A DNA stretch of 64,000 nucleotides from positions 310,001-374,000 of the forward strand of contig CAWHJF010000002.1 of assembly GCA_963829575.1 (NCBI GenBank), in the 5' to 3' direction. The DNA comes from KACC-23026 sp963829575 (lineage in GTDB: Bacteria > Bacillota > Bacilli > Bacillales > Sporolactobacillaceae). Of the stretch, positions 16,270-25,400 are shown one piece after another (within the stretch, counting starts at the first letter, position 1; every line of letters begins with the position of its first letter). The translations under genes were made by a program, and so were the position numbers. Below the pieces are notes generated by a model, which had not been told where the DNA came from, made no database searches, and was given only the letters and a program-made list of their open reading frames with translations.

Positions 16270-17004
16270 ATGGATTATGAGGAAAAGGCCTATGCGGAAT
16301 GTAAACTTTGGCAGCAGGATGTGTTAAAACCTTCTTCCAAACTGAGCCAATGGACAAAGTCCTTGCAAACGCAGTTAAATACTAAAATCCCCCAAAAAGT
16401 ACATGATGCCATCACCACGAGCATTAAGCAAATGGTTCGTACTGTGTTAATTGGATCGAAATGGACGACACAAAAGGCGCCGGTTAGCTCTCGCCTTTCG
16501 CTTCGAGAACGAGAGGCCGATCTCGAAAAAAAACAAAAGTCCTTTACTCGTCTGGCGAGTGCTGAGGGTGCTGGAACGGGGGCGGGTGGTTTTTTGTTAG
16601 GATTAACCGACTTCCCGTTATTACTCTCAATTAAAATAAAATTTTTATTTGAAGTCGCTCGTCTTTACGGGTACGATGTTCGAGACCCAAGTGAACGAGT
16701 GTTTATCCTCTATGTATTTCAATTGGCCTTCTCGAGCGAAGGGAAACGCCATGAGACGTTGCAGACTCTAAAAAATTGGGAACGTCATCCTATATTACCG
16801 GATGCGTTTAACTGGCAAACTTTTCAGCAAGAGTATCGAGATTCTATGGATCTCGCCAAACTTCTTCAGTTTGTTCCTGGTATTGGAGCAGTTGTGGGAG
16901 CGATCGCGAATTACCGACTTTTGGATCATCTTGCCGAAACGGCTAAACAATCGTATCGGATGCGCTATTTCATTAGAAAGGCTTGGATTACTGGCAAGAC
17001 TTAG
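16270..17004 (+). CDS. EcsC family protein
   Basis: A 244-aa member of the EcsC family. Seen: a charged N terminus (DYEEKAYAEC), the central Gly-rich SAEGAGTGAGGFLLGLTDFPLLLSI split over about residues 97-121, and the C-terminal FVPGIGAVVGAIANYRLLDHLAETA segment typical of the family. It has two hydrophobic, possibly membrane-inserting stretches. In B. subtilis EcsC is encoded next to the EcsAB exporter, but no ecsAB lies here. The molecular function is unknown. Confidence 0.86.
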   Translation: MDYEEKAYAECKLWQQDVLKPSSKLSQWTKSLQTQLNTKIPQKVHDAITTSIKQMVRTVLIGSKWTTQKAPVSSRLSLREREADLEKKQKSFTRLASAEGAGTGAGGFLLGLTDFPLLLSIKIKFLFEVARLYGYDVRDPSERVFILYVFQLAFSSEGKRHETLQTLKNWERHPILPDAFNWQTFQQEYRDSMDLAKLLQFVPGIGAVVGAIANYRLLDHLAETAKQSYRMRYFIRKAWITGKT

Positions 17005-17099
17005 CCACGCAACTTAGTTTTTCTTATACTTTATTCTCGGAAATAGTGACGTCATCGAGTCGACTTCGCAAGAATTAAATCCTCTCTTCCTGTACAAAT

Positions 17100-17136
17100 A
17101 AAGCCAAGTCCTTGAATGAACAGGACTTGGCTTTTC
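17100..17136. terminator. Bidirectional terminator between ecsC-like and arsR-like genes
   Basis: AAAGCCAAGTCCT pairs with AGGACTTGGCTTTT across a short loop, with A-run before and T-run after. It serves the converging genes on both strands. Confidence 0.85.
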
Positions 17137-17176
17137 GTTATGCACTTTTCAAGTCAATAAATAGAAGAAAGTAAGG

Positions 17177-17491
17177 TTAAGTGTGTCGAGCGTGCTTAAT
17201 CGTTTGTTCCATGACGTTGAAGACATGGTCGTCATCTGCACTGTAAAAGATGGTTGTCCCTTCTCGGCGGAATTTTACGAGGCGAAGGTTTTTTAAAAAA
17301 CGAAGTTGATGGGAGACGGTGGATTGCTGCATGCCGAGTGTCTCCGAAATTTCGCTTACGGAGCATTCCTTTTGATGGATCAAATGCATGATTTTGATTC
17401 GTGTCGGTTCCGATAAGGCTTTAAAAATTTGCGAAACCAAGAATAAAGTTTCCTCATCAAGTTCATTGAGATTCGTCGTTTGGTCATTCAA
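17177..17491 (-). CDS. ArsR/SmtB family metal sensor, CzrA-like (zinc/cobalt)
   Basis: A 104-aa winged-helix repressor. TTG start with AAGGA about 11 bases upstream. The helix-turn-helix is at about 44-68 (CSVSEISETLGMQQSTVSHQL). The helix 5 metal site of CzrA is complete and correctly spaced: Asp87, His89, His100, His103 (D-x-H-x10-H-x2-H). There is no ArsR-type CVC, so zinc or cobalt sensing is likely. CzrA repressors release DNA on zinc binding and derepress an efflux pump. No cation exporter adjoins it, so the target lies elsewhere or it acts only on itself. Confidence 0.88.
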   Translation of the reverse strand: MNDQTTNLNELDEETLFLVSQIFKALSEPTRIKIMHLIHQKECSVSEISETLGMQQSTVSHQLRFLKNLRLVKFRREGTTIFYSADDDHVFNVMEQTIKHARHT

Positions 17492-17758
17492 ACCCGATCG
17501 CTTCCTTTTTATAAAAACTATTAGGCTAATTCTACCACAATCTATTTAGGAATATAAAAAATTGAGATTGTAAAAGGGTCAATATTTTCAAATTTGAGTG
17601 TTAACGCACGAGGGGATCTGTTCGTCTCCAAAATTCATTTAGATTAGGCGGATCCGTAGGTCACCACACAAGAAAGATTAATTTCAATTTTGAAACCGTT
17701 TGCAATTTAGGATTTAATCCTAATCAAACAAAAAATCAAAAAAGATTTGAGTTTTGGC

Positions 17759-17786
17759 TTTACAGAGAGAAAAGGTATGTTAAAAT
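17759..17786 (+). promoter_or_regulatory. Sigma-A promoter of hom-thrC-thrB
   Basis: -35 TTTACA (17759-17764), 16-base spacer, -10 TAAAAT (17781-17786). Transcription would start near 17793, giving a leader of about 100 bases before hom. Confidence 0.65.
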
Positions 17787-17802
17787 TAACAAATAAAATT
17801 AC

Positions 17803-17836
17803 GAGGACATTTGTCCGTGTCAAAAAGACACGCCTC
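17803..17836 (+). promoter_or_regulatory. Structured leader RNA upstream of hom
   Basis: In the transcribed leader, GAGG (17803-17806) pairs with CCTC (17833-17836) and encloses CGTGTC (17816-17821) pairing with GACACG (17827-17832). GGACA (17805-17809) can instead pair with TGTCC (17812-17816), so two mutually exclusive folds exist. It ends about 58 bases before the hom start. It matches no riboswitch that I recognise and has no T-run. Confidence 0.45.
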
Positions 17837-17894
17837 GGACTACTATAACTTTATCGATTAAAGTATGGTATAACTAAACAAGGAGGCGGACGGA

Positions 17895-19187
17895 ATGAAA
17901 GAAACGGTGAAAGTGGGTTTATTAGGATTTGGAACAGTTGGTGGCGGTGTCTACCAGATTATTAAAAATCACCAAGAAGAATTGCGCCATCGGGTCGGCT
18001 CCGGTATTGAAGTCAAAAAGATCCTAGTGAAAAATGAAGAGAAACAGCGCTCGGTTCAAATTGAGAGCGAGTTATTAACCACACATATTGAAGAGATTCT
18101 TCAGGATTCTGAGATTGATATTGTAATTGAAGTGATGGGTGGAATTGAAGAATCCAAAACATACATTTTAGAAGCACTTACTCATAAAAAACATGTGATT
18201 ACAGCCAACAAAGACCTAATGGCTCTTTATGGCGGCGAACTGTTGGCCGTTGCGACAGAAAATGGTTGTGACCTCTTCTATGAAGCGAGTGTAGCAGGCG
18301 GCGTTCCAATTATTCGCAGTTTGGTCGATGGGTTAGCCTCAGATCGCATAACCAAAATGATGGGGATTGTCAATGGTACTACGAATTTCATTTTAACCAA
18401 AATGACCAAAGAACTGGCTGATTATGAAACGGTATTGAAAGAGGCACAAGATCTCGGATATGCCGAAAGCGACCCAAGCGGTGATGTGGACGGACTCGAT
18501 GCCGCACGCAAGATGGTGATCTTGAGCCAACTCGGTTTCCACATGAAATTTAGTCTGAACGATGTGTTTGTGGAAGGCATTTCAAAAATTAAACAAGAAG
18601 ACATTGAGTACGCGAATCAACTCGGCTATACCATAAAACTATTAGGGATTGCGCAACGTGATAATGGGGAAGTTGAAATTAGTGTTCAACCCGCTTTGTT
18701 GCCAAATGAACACCCTCTCTCATCCGTAAATAACGAATATAACGCTGTATATGTCTATGGTGAGGCCATTGGTGAAACGATGTTCTATGGACCGGGAGCG
18801 GGTCAATTTCCAACCGCCACATCCGTGGTGTCTGATTTAGTTGCCGTTGTGCGAAATATGCATTTAGGGGTCAATGGTCAACACGCCATTCTTCCGCATT
18901 ATGACACGCAACTCAAAAGTGCGGACACTATTTTTTCAAAATTCTTTTTAAGGTTCCATGTGCGGGATCAGGCCGGTGCGTTTTCTCAAATTACTGCCCT
19001 TTTTGCTGAAAATGGTGTGAGCTTGGAAAAGTTAATCCAGGAACCGATTGGGAAACAGGGCTTGGCAGAGGTTGTAATTATCACCCACCAAACCAATCGC
19101 AAAGCCTTTAACCGACTTTTAACTCAAATTAAATCGCTCGATATCGTCAACAGCTTACAAGCCTGTTATCGGGTAGAAGGAGAATAA
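17895..19187 (+). CDS. hom: Homoserine dehydrogenase
   Basis: A 430-aa enzyme reducing aspartate semialdehyde to homoserine, the branch step to threonine and methionine. ATG follows AAGGAGG by 8 bases. The NAD(P)-binding motif GLLGFGTVGGGVYQ is at 8-21, the substrate region includes ANKDLMALYGGEL and GIVNGTTNFILTKM, and a C-terminal ACT domain (about 350-425, FHVRDQAGAFSQITALF) is the usual site of threonine feedback. The length is normal for Bacillus Hom. It is the first gene of hom-thrC-thrB. Confidence 0.96.
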   Translation: MKETVKVGLLGFGTVGGGVYQIIKNHQEELRHRVGSGIEVKKILVKNEEKQRSVQIESELLTTHIEEILQDSEIDIVIEVMGGIEESKTYILEALTHKKHVITANKDLMALYGGELLAVATENGCDLFYEASVAGGVPIIRSLVDGLASDRITKMMGIVNGTTNFILTKMTKELADYETVLKEAQDLGYAESDPSGDVDGLDAARKMVILSQLGFHMKFSLNDVFVEGISKIKQEDIEYANQLGYTIKLLGIAQRDNGEVEISVQPALLPNEHPLSSVNNEYNAVYVYGEAIGETMFYGPGAGQFPTATSVVSDLVAVVRNMHLGVNGQHAILPHYDTQLKSADTIFSKFFLRFHVRDQAGAFSQITALFAENGVSLEKLIQEPIGKQGLAEVVIITHQTNRKAFNRLLTQIKSLDIVNSLQACYRVEGE

Positions 19188-19193
19188 TTACAG

Positions 19194-20258
19194 ATGAAGC
19201 AATGGAGAGGAATTCTAGACGCCTACCGTGAATTTTTGCCAATTACTGAAGCCACGCCGATGTTAACGTTACATGAAGGACATACACCACTTGTTCCACT
19301 CACTCGACTATCTGAAAAACTAGGCATTGACCTTCACGCCAAGGTAGAAGGGGCGAACCCAACCGGTTCTTTTAAAGATCGCGGCATGGTAATGGCGATG
19401 GCCAAGGCTAAAGAAGATGGCGCCAAGACCGTGATTTGTGCCTCAACTGGAAATACATCGGCCGCTGCAGCCGCGTATGCCACGCGTGCAGGATTGCGCA
19501 CAATTATTGTTGTACCGGACGGAAAAGTCGCGCTTGGTAAGCTTGCTCAAGCAGTAATTTTGGGTGCCGATATCTTCTCACTAAAAGGGAATTTTGACCA
19601 GGCCCTTAAACTCGTTAGACAAGTGGCTGAAGACGGGCATGCAACGTTGGTGAACTCAGTCAACCCATACCGTATTGAGGGCCAAAAAACAGCAGCTTTC
19701 GAAGTGTGTGATCAATTGGGCGGTGCCCCAGATGTGTTAGCTATTCCAGTTGGGAACGCCGGAAATATCACGGCTTACTGGAAAGGGTTTAAGGAATATC
19801 ATGAAAAATTCGGAACAGGACTTCCTGAAATGCACGGGTTTGAAGCGGAAGGTGCTGCAGCCATTGTAAAAAATCAAGTGATTGAAAATCCTGAAACAAT
19901 TGCCACCGCAATTCGGATTGGGAACCCGGCAAGCTGGGAGTTTGCGGTGCAAGCAGCAGAAGAATCAAACGGTAGGATAGATTCGGTAACCGACGAAGAA
20001 ATCCTACATGCGTATCAATTAATTGCTCAAAATGAAGGTCTATTTGCTGAACCGGGATCTTGTGCATCGATTGCTGGTGTAATTAAACAAGTTGAAGCCG
20101 GAATCATTAAAAAAGGGTCTAAAGTTGTCACAATCTTAACTGGAAATGGCTTGAAAGATCCTGCAACAGCAATGGATACTCTTAAAATTCAACCGGTTGT
20201 GATTGAAAACAACTTAAACGATTTTGTCGCACACCTTGAAGGCAGTCTGGTGCGATGA
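19194..20258 (+). CDS. thrC: Threonine synthase
   Basis: A 354-aa PLP enzyme converting O-phosphohomoserine to threonine. The cofactor lysine is Lys61 in PTGSFKDRGM, with the phosphate-binding loop VGNAGNI downstream and STGNTSAAAA before it. It begins 6 bases after the hom stop with GAAGGAGAA as ribosome binding site, and its end overlaps thrB by four bases (ATGA). The length matches the short Bacillus form of ThrC. Confidence 0.96.
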   Translation: MKQWRGILDAYREFLPITEATPMLTLHEGHTPLVPLTRLSEKLGIDLHAKVEGANPTGSFKDRGMVMAMAKAKEDGAKTVICASTGNTSAAAAAYATRAGLRTIIVVPDGKVALGKLAQAVILGADIFSLKGNFDQALKLVRQVAEDGHATLVNSVNPYRIEGQKTAAFEVCDQLGGAPDVLAIPVGNAGNITAYWKGFKEYHEKFGTGLPEMHGFEAEGAAAIVKNQVIENPETIATAIRIGNPASWEFAVQAAEESNGRIDSVTDEEILHAYQLIAQNEGLFAEPGSCASIAGVIKQVEAGIIKKGSKVVTILTGNGLKDPATAMDTLKIQPVVIENNLNDFVAHLEGSLVR

Positions 20259-21163
20259 CCGATTTTAGGATTCGAGTACCGGGAAGCACGGCCAATCTTG
20301 GACCGGGGTTCGATTCTATTGGCTTAGCAGTTAACCGGTTTTTAACCTTAGATGTCACCCGATCCGACAAATGGTCTTTCCAATATAAGCAAGCCGAATA
20401 TGCGAACCTCCCGAATGACGAAACGAATCTGCTTTACCAAGTGATGGCATTTACGCTCGAACAGGTGGGCGTACCGATGGATGGTCGAGCTTGTGAACTT
20501 GTGATTGATTCTGAATTGCCTCTCGCTCGCGGGTTGGGAAGTAGTGCTGCGGCAGTTGTCGCAGGGATTGAATTAGCGGATCGGTTGTACGATCTAAATC
20601 TTTCATTAGAAGAGAAAGCACGAATCGGTTCTTTATATGAAGGACATCCGGATAATATTGGGGCATCACTCTATGGCGGACTGACGATCGGCTCTCATAC
20701 CGAACAGGAAACCTTCATTGTGCCATGGGGCGGTCTTCCATTGGAAATGTTGATTGTGGTGCCGCGCGTCCAACTCCTAACTTCTGTTTCAAGGGGGCGG
20801 TTACCAGAAACGCTCACCTTCCGAGAATCCGTACAAGCCTCGAGCTATGCCAATGTTCTTATTGCAGCTTTAATTCGAGGGGATTTAGAGTTAGCTGGAA
20901 AAATGATGAAACGCGATCTGTTTCACCAACCGTATCGACGCGAACTCGTCCCACAACTAGAGGCGATTACGTCTTTTGTGGAAAAAAAGGAAACATGCGG
21001 CATTGCCTTAAGCGGAGCAGGCCCGTCTGTTTTAATCTTTCTCCAACCTGGGCGGGGGGAAGCACTCTTGCCCGAGCTCCAAGCGTATTTCCCAGATTGC
21101 GAGATTGAAAGCATTCAACCGGAAGCCAAAGGCTTGGAAGTCACCTACTATCAAAAGAAGTAA
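20255..21163 (+). CDS. thrB: Homoserine kinase
   Basis: A 302-aa GHMP kinase that phosphorylates homoserine for ThrC. The ATP-binding motif is PLARGLGSSAAA (89-100); the N-terminal VPGSTANLGPGFD and the C-terminal GIALSGAGPSVL are typical. It is coupled to thrC by an ATGA overlap and followed by a strong terminator, so hom-thrC-thrB is a complete operon in the usual Bacillus order. Confidence 0.96.
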   Translation: MTDFRIRVPGSTANLGPGFDSIGLAVNRFLTLDVTRSDKWSFQYKQAEYANLPNDETNLLYQVMAFTLEQVGVPMDGRACELVIDSELPLARGLGSSAAAVVAGIELADRLYDLNLSLEEKARIGSLYEGHPDNIGASLYGGLTIGSHTEQETFIVPWGGLPLEMLIVVPRVQLLTSVSRGRLPETLTFRESVQASSYANVLIAALIRGDLELAGKMMKRDLFHQPYRRELVPQLEAITSFVEKKETCGIALSGAGPSVLIFLQPGRGEALLPELQAYFPDCEIESIQPEAKGLEVTYYQKK

Positions 21164-21171
21164 AGTGGAAA

Positions 21172-21207
21172 AATCCTCCTGAGTTCGTAAGCTCAGGGGT
21201 TTTTTTG
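21172..21207 (+). terminator. Terminator of hom-thrC-thrB
   Basis: CCTGAG (21178-21183) pairs with CTCAGG (21192-21197), with flanking A and T runs extending the stem, then seven T. Confidence 0.88.
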
Positions 21208-21345
21208 TCGACAAATCAGGCGATTATTGAGGGGTGGCTAGGTGGTTGTCAGCCAATGGAAATAGCCAAGAAACCAAACGTTCCTTGATAAAGATGAAAT
21301 CTCCCTTATAATTGAAATAAGAATGACGATAGAGGAGGAAACCCG

Positions 21346-22206
21346 GTGACAGATCTTGAGTTTTTAAAACAAACCTTAATACAGAAGAAAAACGAACTTG
21401 CAGAAGCCATGATTCGGCAGCACGCACACACCAAGACTCGTCAACCTAAAAACAACATCCCATCGGAAACGGTAGAAGAAGATTCGGTCATGACCGCTAT
21501 AGCCATTCGATCCGAACTTATACATATTTTGGCTAGTGCTTTAACAGATAACTTGGAAGAGGCAGATCGGTCTATTTCGGATTGGTCAAATCGGGTTGCG
21601 GAGCTCTCTCTAAGATGGAATTCGCCAATGGAAGATGCGATTGGAATTGTGAAATATTACCGAACATTCATTTGGGAAGAAATCCACAGACTTGGCGAGA
21701 TTCATGCACTCCCATTATCCGTCATCTTTGAATCTATGAAACGCTTAGATCCGCTATTAGATCAGGCCGTCTATGTGTTTAGTCTTCGTTATGTGAAAGC
21801 GCACAAGGAACAATTAGATCGTGTGCAACGTTCGTTTTTAGAAATCTCTACACCGATCGTACCTGTTTTTACAGGTGTTGCTGTTCTTCCATTAATTGGG
21901 GAATTCTCAGAAGAACGGGCAAAAGTGATTATGGAACAGATTTTACAAAAAGCCGTTCACTTAAAATTAGAGCATCTCTTTATCGATTTATCTGGTGTGA
22001 TCACGATGGATACGATGGTTGCCCATGAAATTATTCGGATTGTAAGTTCACTTGAATTGTTAGGAATTCAAGCCCGTTTAACTGGAATCCGCCCTGAAAT
22101 CGCGCGAACCATCGTGAATCTAGGTATTAACTTTAAAACTGAATCCAGAGGGTCTTTAAAGCAAGCCATTCAAGAATTTGTGGGTCAACAAGGCCATTTG
22201 GTATAA
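21346..22206 (+). CDS. Stressosome RsbR paralogue, RsbRD (YqhA)-like
   Basis: A 286-aa protein with a variable N-terminal sensory half (about 1-160) and a C-terminal STAS domain (about 168-280). GTG 21346 follows GAGGAGGAA. In B. subtilis RsbRA, RsbT phosphorylates Thr171 and Thr205. The Thr205 counterpart is Thr223 (MDTMVAHEI). The Thr171 position, normally DTERA, reads SEERA, so Glu189 stands in for the first phosphosite, as I recall for RsbRD. It should sit in the stressosome that releases RsbT to activate sigma-B. No rsbS, rsbT or rsbU is adjacent. Confidence 0.88.
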   Translation: MTDLEFLKQTLIQKKNELAEAMIRQHAHTKTRQPKNNIPSETVEEDSVMTAIAIRSELIHILASALTDNLEEADRSISDWSNRVAELSLRWNSPMEDAIGIVKYYRTFIWEEIHRLGEIHALPLSVIFESMKRLDPLLDQAVYVFSLRYVKAHKEQLDRVQRSFLEISTPIVPVFTGVAVLPLIGEFSEERAKVIMEQILQKAVHLKLEHLFIDLSGVITMDTMVAHEIIRIVSSLELLGIQARLTGIRPEIARTIVNLGINFKTESRGSLKQAIQEFVGQQGHLV

Positions 22207-22369
22207 CGGATTTCCATCTTTTATATGATTGAATGTTAAACAAGAAGATCGTATGATAGGCGTATATAGAAGAATGAGGAAGTCCGGTTGATCGTTTGAA
22301 GGAATGGCAAGACTAGAACAGGAACGTTACGTGTTGGATGAAACCATCGCAACTCGTTAGGGGGATGAC

Positions 22370-23044
22370 ATGAGATATTCAGAATTGAAAAGGCGCGCAC
22401 GACTTTCACTCAATAAACGTTGGGGATACGCGGTACTGGTGACGTTAATCTATGCCGTTGTGAACATGATTCCTAATAGTATTGAATCCATGCTAGGTGG
22501 TGGTGTGCAGGCTGCAGCGAATGGAACCGAACCTGCGAGTGCTCAGATCATTAGCTTGTTAGTGAGCTTCCTACTTCTTCCGCTCTCCATGGGTATTAGC
22601 TGGTACTTTTTAGAGGTATCAAGAGGACGGCAGGCAAAATGGACGACACTGTTTGATCCGTTTGATATCTCTATTTATTTAAAAATGCTCGGTGTGTCTT
22701 TTTTGATCGTCCTTTACACCGTCCTTTGGTCGCTCTTATTTTTAATCCCTGGCATTATTAAAGGGTATGCGTATTCTCAAACCTTTTTCATTTTAAAAGA
22801 TAATCCAGAGCTTACACCTAATCAAGCGATTACGAAAAGTAGAAAGCTTATGAAAGGCTATAAATGGACTTATTTTGTCTTTATTCTCAGTTTTATAGGT
22901 TGGATTCTGCTCTGTATTCTTTCCTTCGGGATCGGTTTACTTTGGTTTTTACCTTATTACTACACGTCAACTGCTTGGTTTTACAACGAGTTAAGGAGTA
23001 AACAAGAGTCGCTTGACGAGGTCTCAACTAAAACACCGATTTAA
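22370..23044 (+). CDS. DUF975 family integral membrane protein
   Basis: A 224-aa protein with four or five membrane segments. The N terminus (YSELKRRARLSLNKRWGYAV) and the region FDPFDISIYLKMLGV followed by LFLIPGIIKGYAYSQ and KSRKLMKGYKW are characteristic of DUF975. An AGGGGGATGAC ribosome binding site precedes the ATG. The function is unknown. It is separated from the RsbRD-like gene by about 160 bases with nothing recognisable. Confidence 0.85.
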   Translation: MRYSELKRRARLSLNKRWGYAVLVTLIYAVVNMIPNSIESMLGGGVQAAANGTEPASAQIISLLVSFLLLPLSMGISWYFLEVSRGRQAKWTTLFDPFDISIYLKMLGVSFLIVLYTVLWSLLFLIPGIIKGYAYSQTFFILKDNPELTPNQAITKSRKLMKGYKWTYFVFILSFIGWILLCILSFGIGLLWFLPYYYTSTAWFYNELRSKQESLDEVSTKTPI

Positions 23045-23091
23045 ATTAGAGAGTCGAAACAAACTTTAAAATCTGACAAAATGACACACGG

Positions 23092-23156
23092 AAAAAAGCC
23101 GACCGATTTGGAAATCCCTTATGGATTAGGGAGATCCAGATCAGCCGGTTTTCTTT
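23092..23156. terminator. Long bidirectional terminator
   Basis: An imperfect stem of about 20 base pairs: AAAAAAGCCGACCGATTTGG (from 23092) folds onto the region ending GATCAGCCGGTTTTCTTTTT. It separates the converging DUF975 and erythromycin-esterase-family genes. Confidence 0.8.
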
Positions 23157-24434
23157 TTATATAATAATTTTTTCCAACCCAATGGGGTGTAGGGCATGTG
23201 TCTCATCAAAATAGAAAAATGCATCATACCGTTGGCCTAAATTAGTCGTGACGTAATTACCAAACCGTTCGTATGAGGGTTCATAGATGACGCCAATGGC
23301 GCGATGCCCTTTACGGAGTCGAAACAGAAGGTCATCCGAGTTGAAAAGGTGCAGTTGGTTACTAGGGGATGCCGTATGGAATAAATCTTCCCAGCTGTCC
23401 TTTGTGGCAACAGGAACATCGATCACTTTATAAGGTTCACCCCAACTTGAACTGGCGATGACCGTCCCTTTGTAGGAACCAAAGCCCACAATGTAAGTAT
23501 TGGTCTCACCGAAATGTTCACGAACAAGCTGTCCGACATTGATTTCACCGTCGTCTTTCATAGAAGTCGCGCGTGCGTCTCCAACATGCGTGTTATGTTC
23601 CCACACAATACCTTTAGACGCTGCACCGTGATGGTCTATTAATTGAATCAAGGAATCCATCATGTGGCGATCTCGGATGTTCCAAGATTCTGGCCCGCCT
23701 TGTACCATAGCCCTATAGAAAGCTTCGGCATCGACCGTGACACGAGCGTTCATTTCCATATTTAATTGTTCTTCTTGATCATTGGTGTAGAAAGTTTTGT
23801 TTTTTTGAACCGTAGTAAGTAAAGCCACCACATCCTCTATGCAGTCTTCTGAAAAAAATGAGGCGTGGATGCCGTAGTTCTGAGCGTTTCGGTCATGAGG
23901 ATGAAAACAGGTTAATGCTTTTTTCGCTTTCTCAATGTCGCGCGAACCAATCCGATCCAGATAGTTTAAAATAGCCTCCATAGATTCCCAAAGACTGTAT
24001 AAATCAAGTCCATAGAACCCAACTTTTTCTTGGTAGGGGCGTTGTTGATTGTAGGCTTTTAACCAGTCAATCAAAGGGATCATTTCCTCATTGGCCCACA
24101 TCCAGGTCGGCCATCGATCAAAGCTTTTGAGGACGTCTTCAGCACGGTCTGGAGCGGAGGGATGTCCTTTAATATACTGGTTAACTTTATAACACGCTGG
24201 CCAGTCGCCCTCAACACAAATAAAACGAAACCCCTTTTTCTGAACGAGTTGTTTCGTTAATTCGGCACGAGTCGTGTAAAACTCAGAAGTTCCATGGGAC
24301 GCTTCGCCAAGCAACACCACCTTAACATCTGCTATTTCACTCAATAATGGTGCGAATGGATTTTCTTGGTTTAAGCTTAGGGCGTTTTCCCTAATGTGAT
24401 CAATAACACTTTGATTGGTTATGTTCACAGTCAC
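23157..24434 (-). CDS. Erythromycin esterase family protein
   Basis: A 425-aa protein with GTG start and AAGGA ribosome binding site. Landmarks of the EreA/B-like superfamily: LLGEASHGTSEFY near residue 40, FICVEGDWPAC, FYGLDLYS, and WEHNTHVGDARAT with the conserved His residues. The C-terminal part ends in VGVIYEPS-type sequence (IGVIYEPSYERFGNY). Only a few superfamily members are true macrolide esterases; many Bacillus members are uncharacterised hydrolases or succinoglycan-biosynthesis-like. Macrolide resistance should not be assumed. Confidence 0.87.
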   Translation of the reverse strand: MTVNITNQSVIDHIRENALSLNQENPFAPLLSEIADVKVVLLGEASHGTSEFYTTRAELTKQLVQKKGFRFICVEGDWPACYKVNQYIKGHPSAPDRAEDVLKSFDRWPTWMWANEEMIPLIDWLKAYNQQRPYQEKVGFYGLDLYSLWESMEAILNYLDRIGSRDIEKAKKALTCFHPHDRNAQNYGIHASFFSEDCIEDVVALLTTVQKNKTFYTNDQEEQLNMEMNARVTVDAEAFYRAMVQGGPESWNIRDRHMMDSLIQLIDHHGAASKGIVWEHNTHVGDARATSMKDDGEINVGQLVREHFGETNTYIVGFGSYKGTVIASSSWGEPYKVIDVPVATKDSWEDLFHTASPSNQLHLFNSDDLLFRLRKGHRAIGVIYEPSYERFGNYVTTNLGQRYDAFFYFDETHALHPIGLEKIII

Positions 24435-24621
24435 TGCGATCCTTCCCTTTCTTATAGGCCATTTTATTGGTGCTATAGTTCTACAAGTTGCTTGATTTAG
24501 TTTAAATATTTTTCCGATTTCTATACTTCAACTTGCACATTACCTATATAAAAATAGGATTATGGTGTGTTTCGAGTGACACACGCATGATCGAAGAGAA
24601 AATTCGAAAAGGGAATGTAAG

Positions 24622-25359
24622 GTGACGAATCGTTGATTGCAGCTCGGGTTGCTCTCTCTAGCCGGTTTATTCGCATTAAGTCTTTGGTTTAGTGCAACCA
24701 CTGTCCTTCCTCAGTTAACAAGCGTGTTTCATTATAATCCTGCCGTTAAGCCATGGTTAACCTCCGCTGTCCAAATGGGTTTTATATTAGGGGCAACTAA
24801 GCGCTGTTTTTGGGTGGCAGGACAAATAACATTGGTTATTTCGGTCATATGTGGGAATTGTACGCGATGTGGACTTGGGTTCCTATTTTTATTCATTCGA
24901 CGTTTAAAACAGTCAACAATGAATTGTTGTCTTTTGGAATCATCGGTCTTTTGGATTCTGTGGAGCAGTGCTAGGGGGATTTGGGCTCGGAGGATTGGAA
25001 AGATTAAGGTCACGCTAGTCGCGCTTTTATTTAGTAGTGGCTCCTGTGTTCTTATGGGTTGGGGTTCTTCTTTTAATGCGTCAATTACATTCCCGATTGC
25101 GTTTCTCTGGGGACTTTTTGTTATGATGGACTCTGCCCAATTTTCTGCCGCTGTTGCCGATTATTCAGAGGCTTCTTACGTGGGTACGGCTGTGACCTTC
25201 CAAATGGCCATCGGCTCTTTGATCACAATTGTGACCATCAACGTCCTTCCGGTTGTTGTTCAACATCTTGGATGGGGGATGGGCTTTCTCTTCTTAAGCT
25301 TTGGACCCATTGTTGGGTTTATGGCAATGTTGATTTTGGACAGGACAAGTCGAACTTAA
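24622..25359 (+). pseudogene. Decayed MFS transporter gene
   Basis: Remains of a major facilitator gene with several lesions. GTG 24622 would read MTNR then TGA (24634-24636) where Trp is expected, then LQLGLLSLAGLFALSLWFS. After FILGA near 24795 the frame is lost: transporter sequence continues in another frame (HMWELYAMWTWVP near 24848, then GAVLGGFGLGG near 24962), and returns to the first frame for the C-terminal six helices. The total is about 240 codons against about 400 normally, so deletion has also occurred. No single change would restore it. Confidence 0.85.
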
Positions 25360-25391
25360 AAAGGCGTGCGCTGGACCGACGCACACCCTTA
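25357..25391 (-). terminator. Terminator of hemolysin III-like gene
   Basis: Read on the minus strand, GGGTGTGCG pairs with CGCACGCC across a short loop, followed by TTTTT. It lies between the converging pseudogene and hemolysin III-like gene. Confidence 0.75.
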
Positions 25392-25400
25392 ACAGCACGA

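Noticed and set aside
23157..24434. Macrolide resistance gene
   Set aside because: It belongs to the erythromycin esterase superfamily, but most Bacillales members are not proven esterases and there is no mobile or resistance context.
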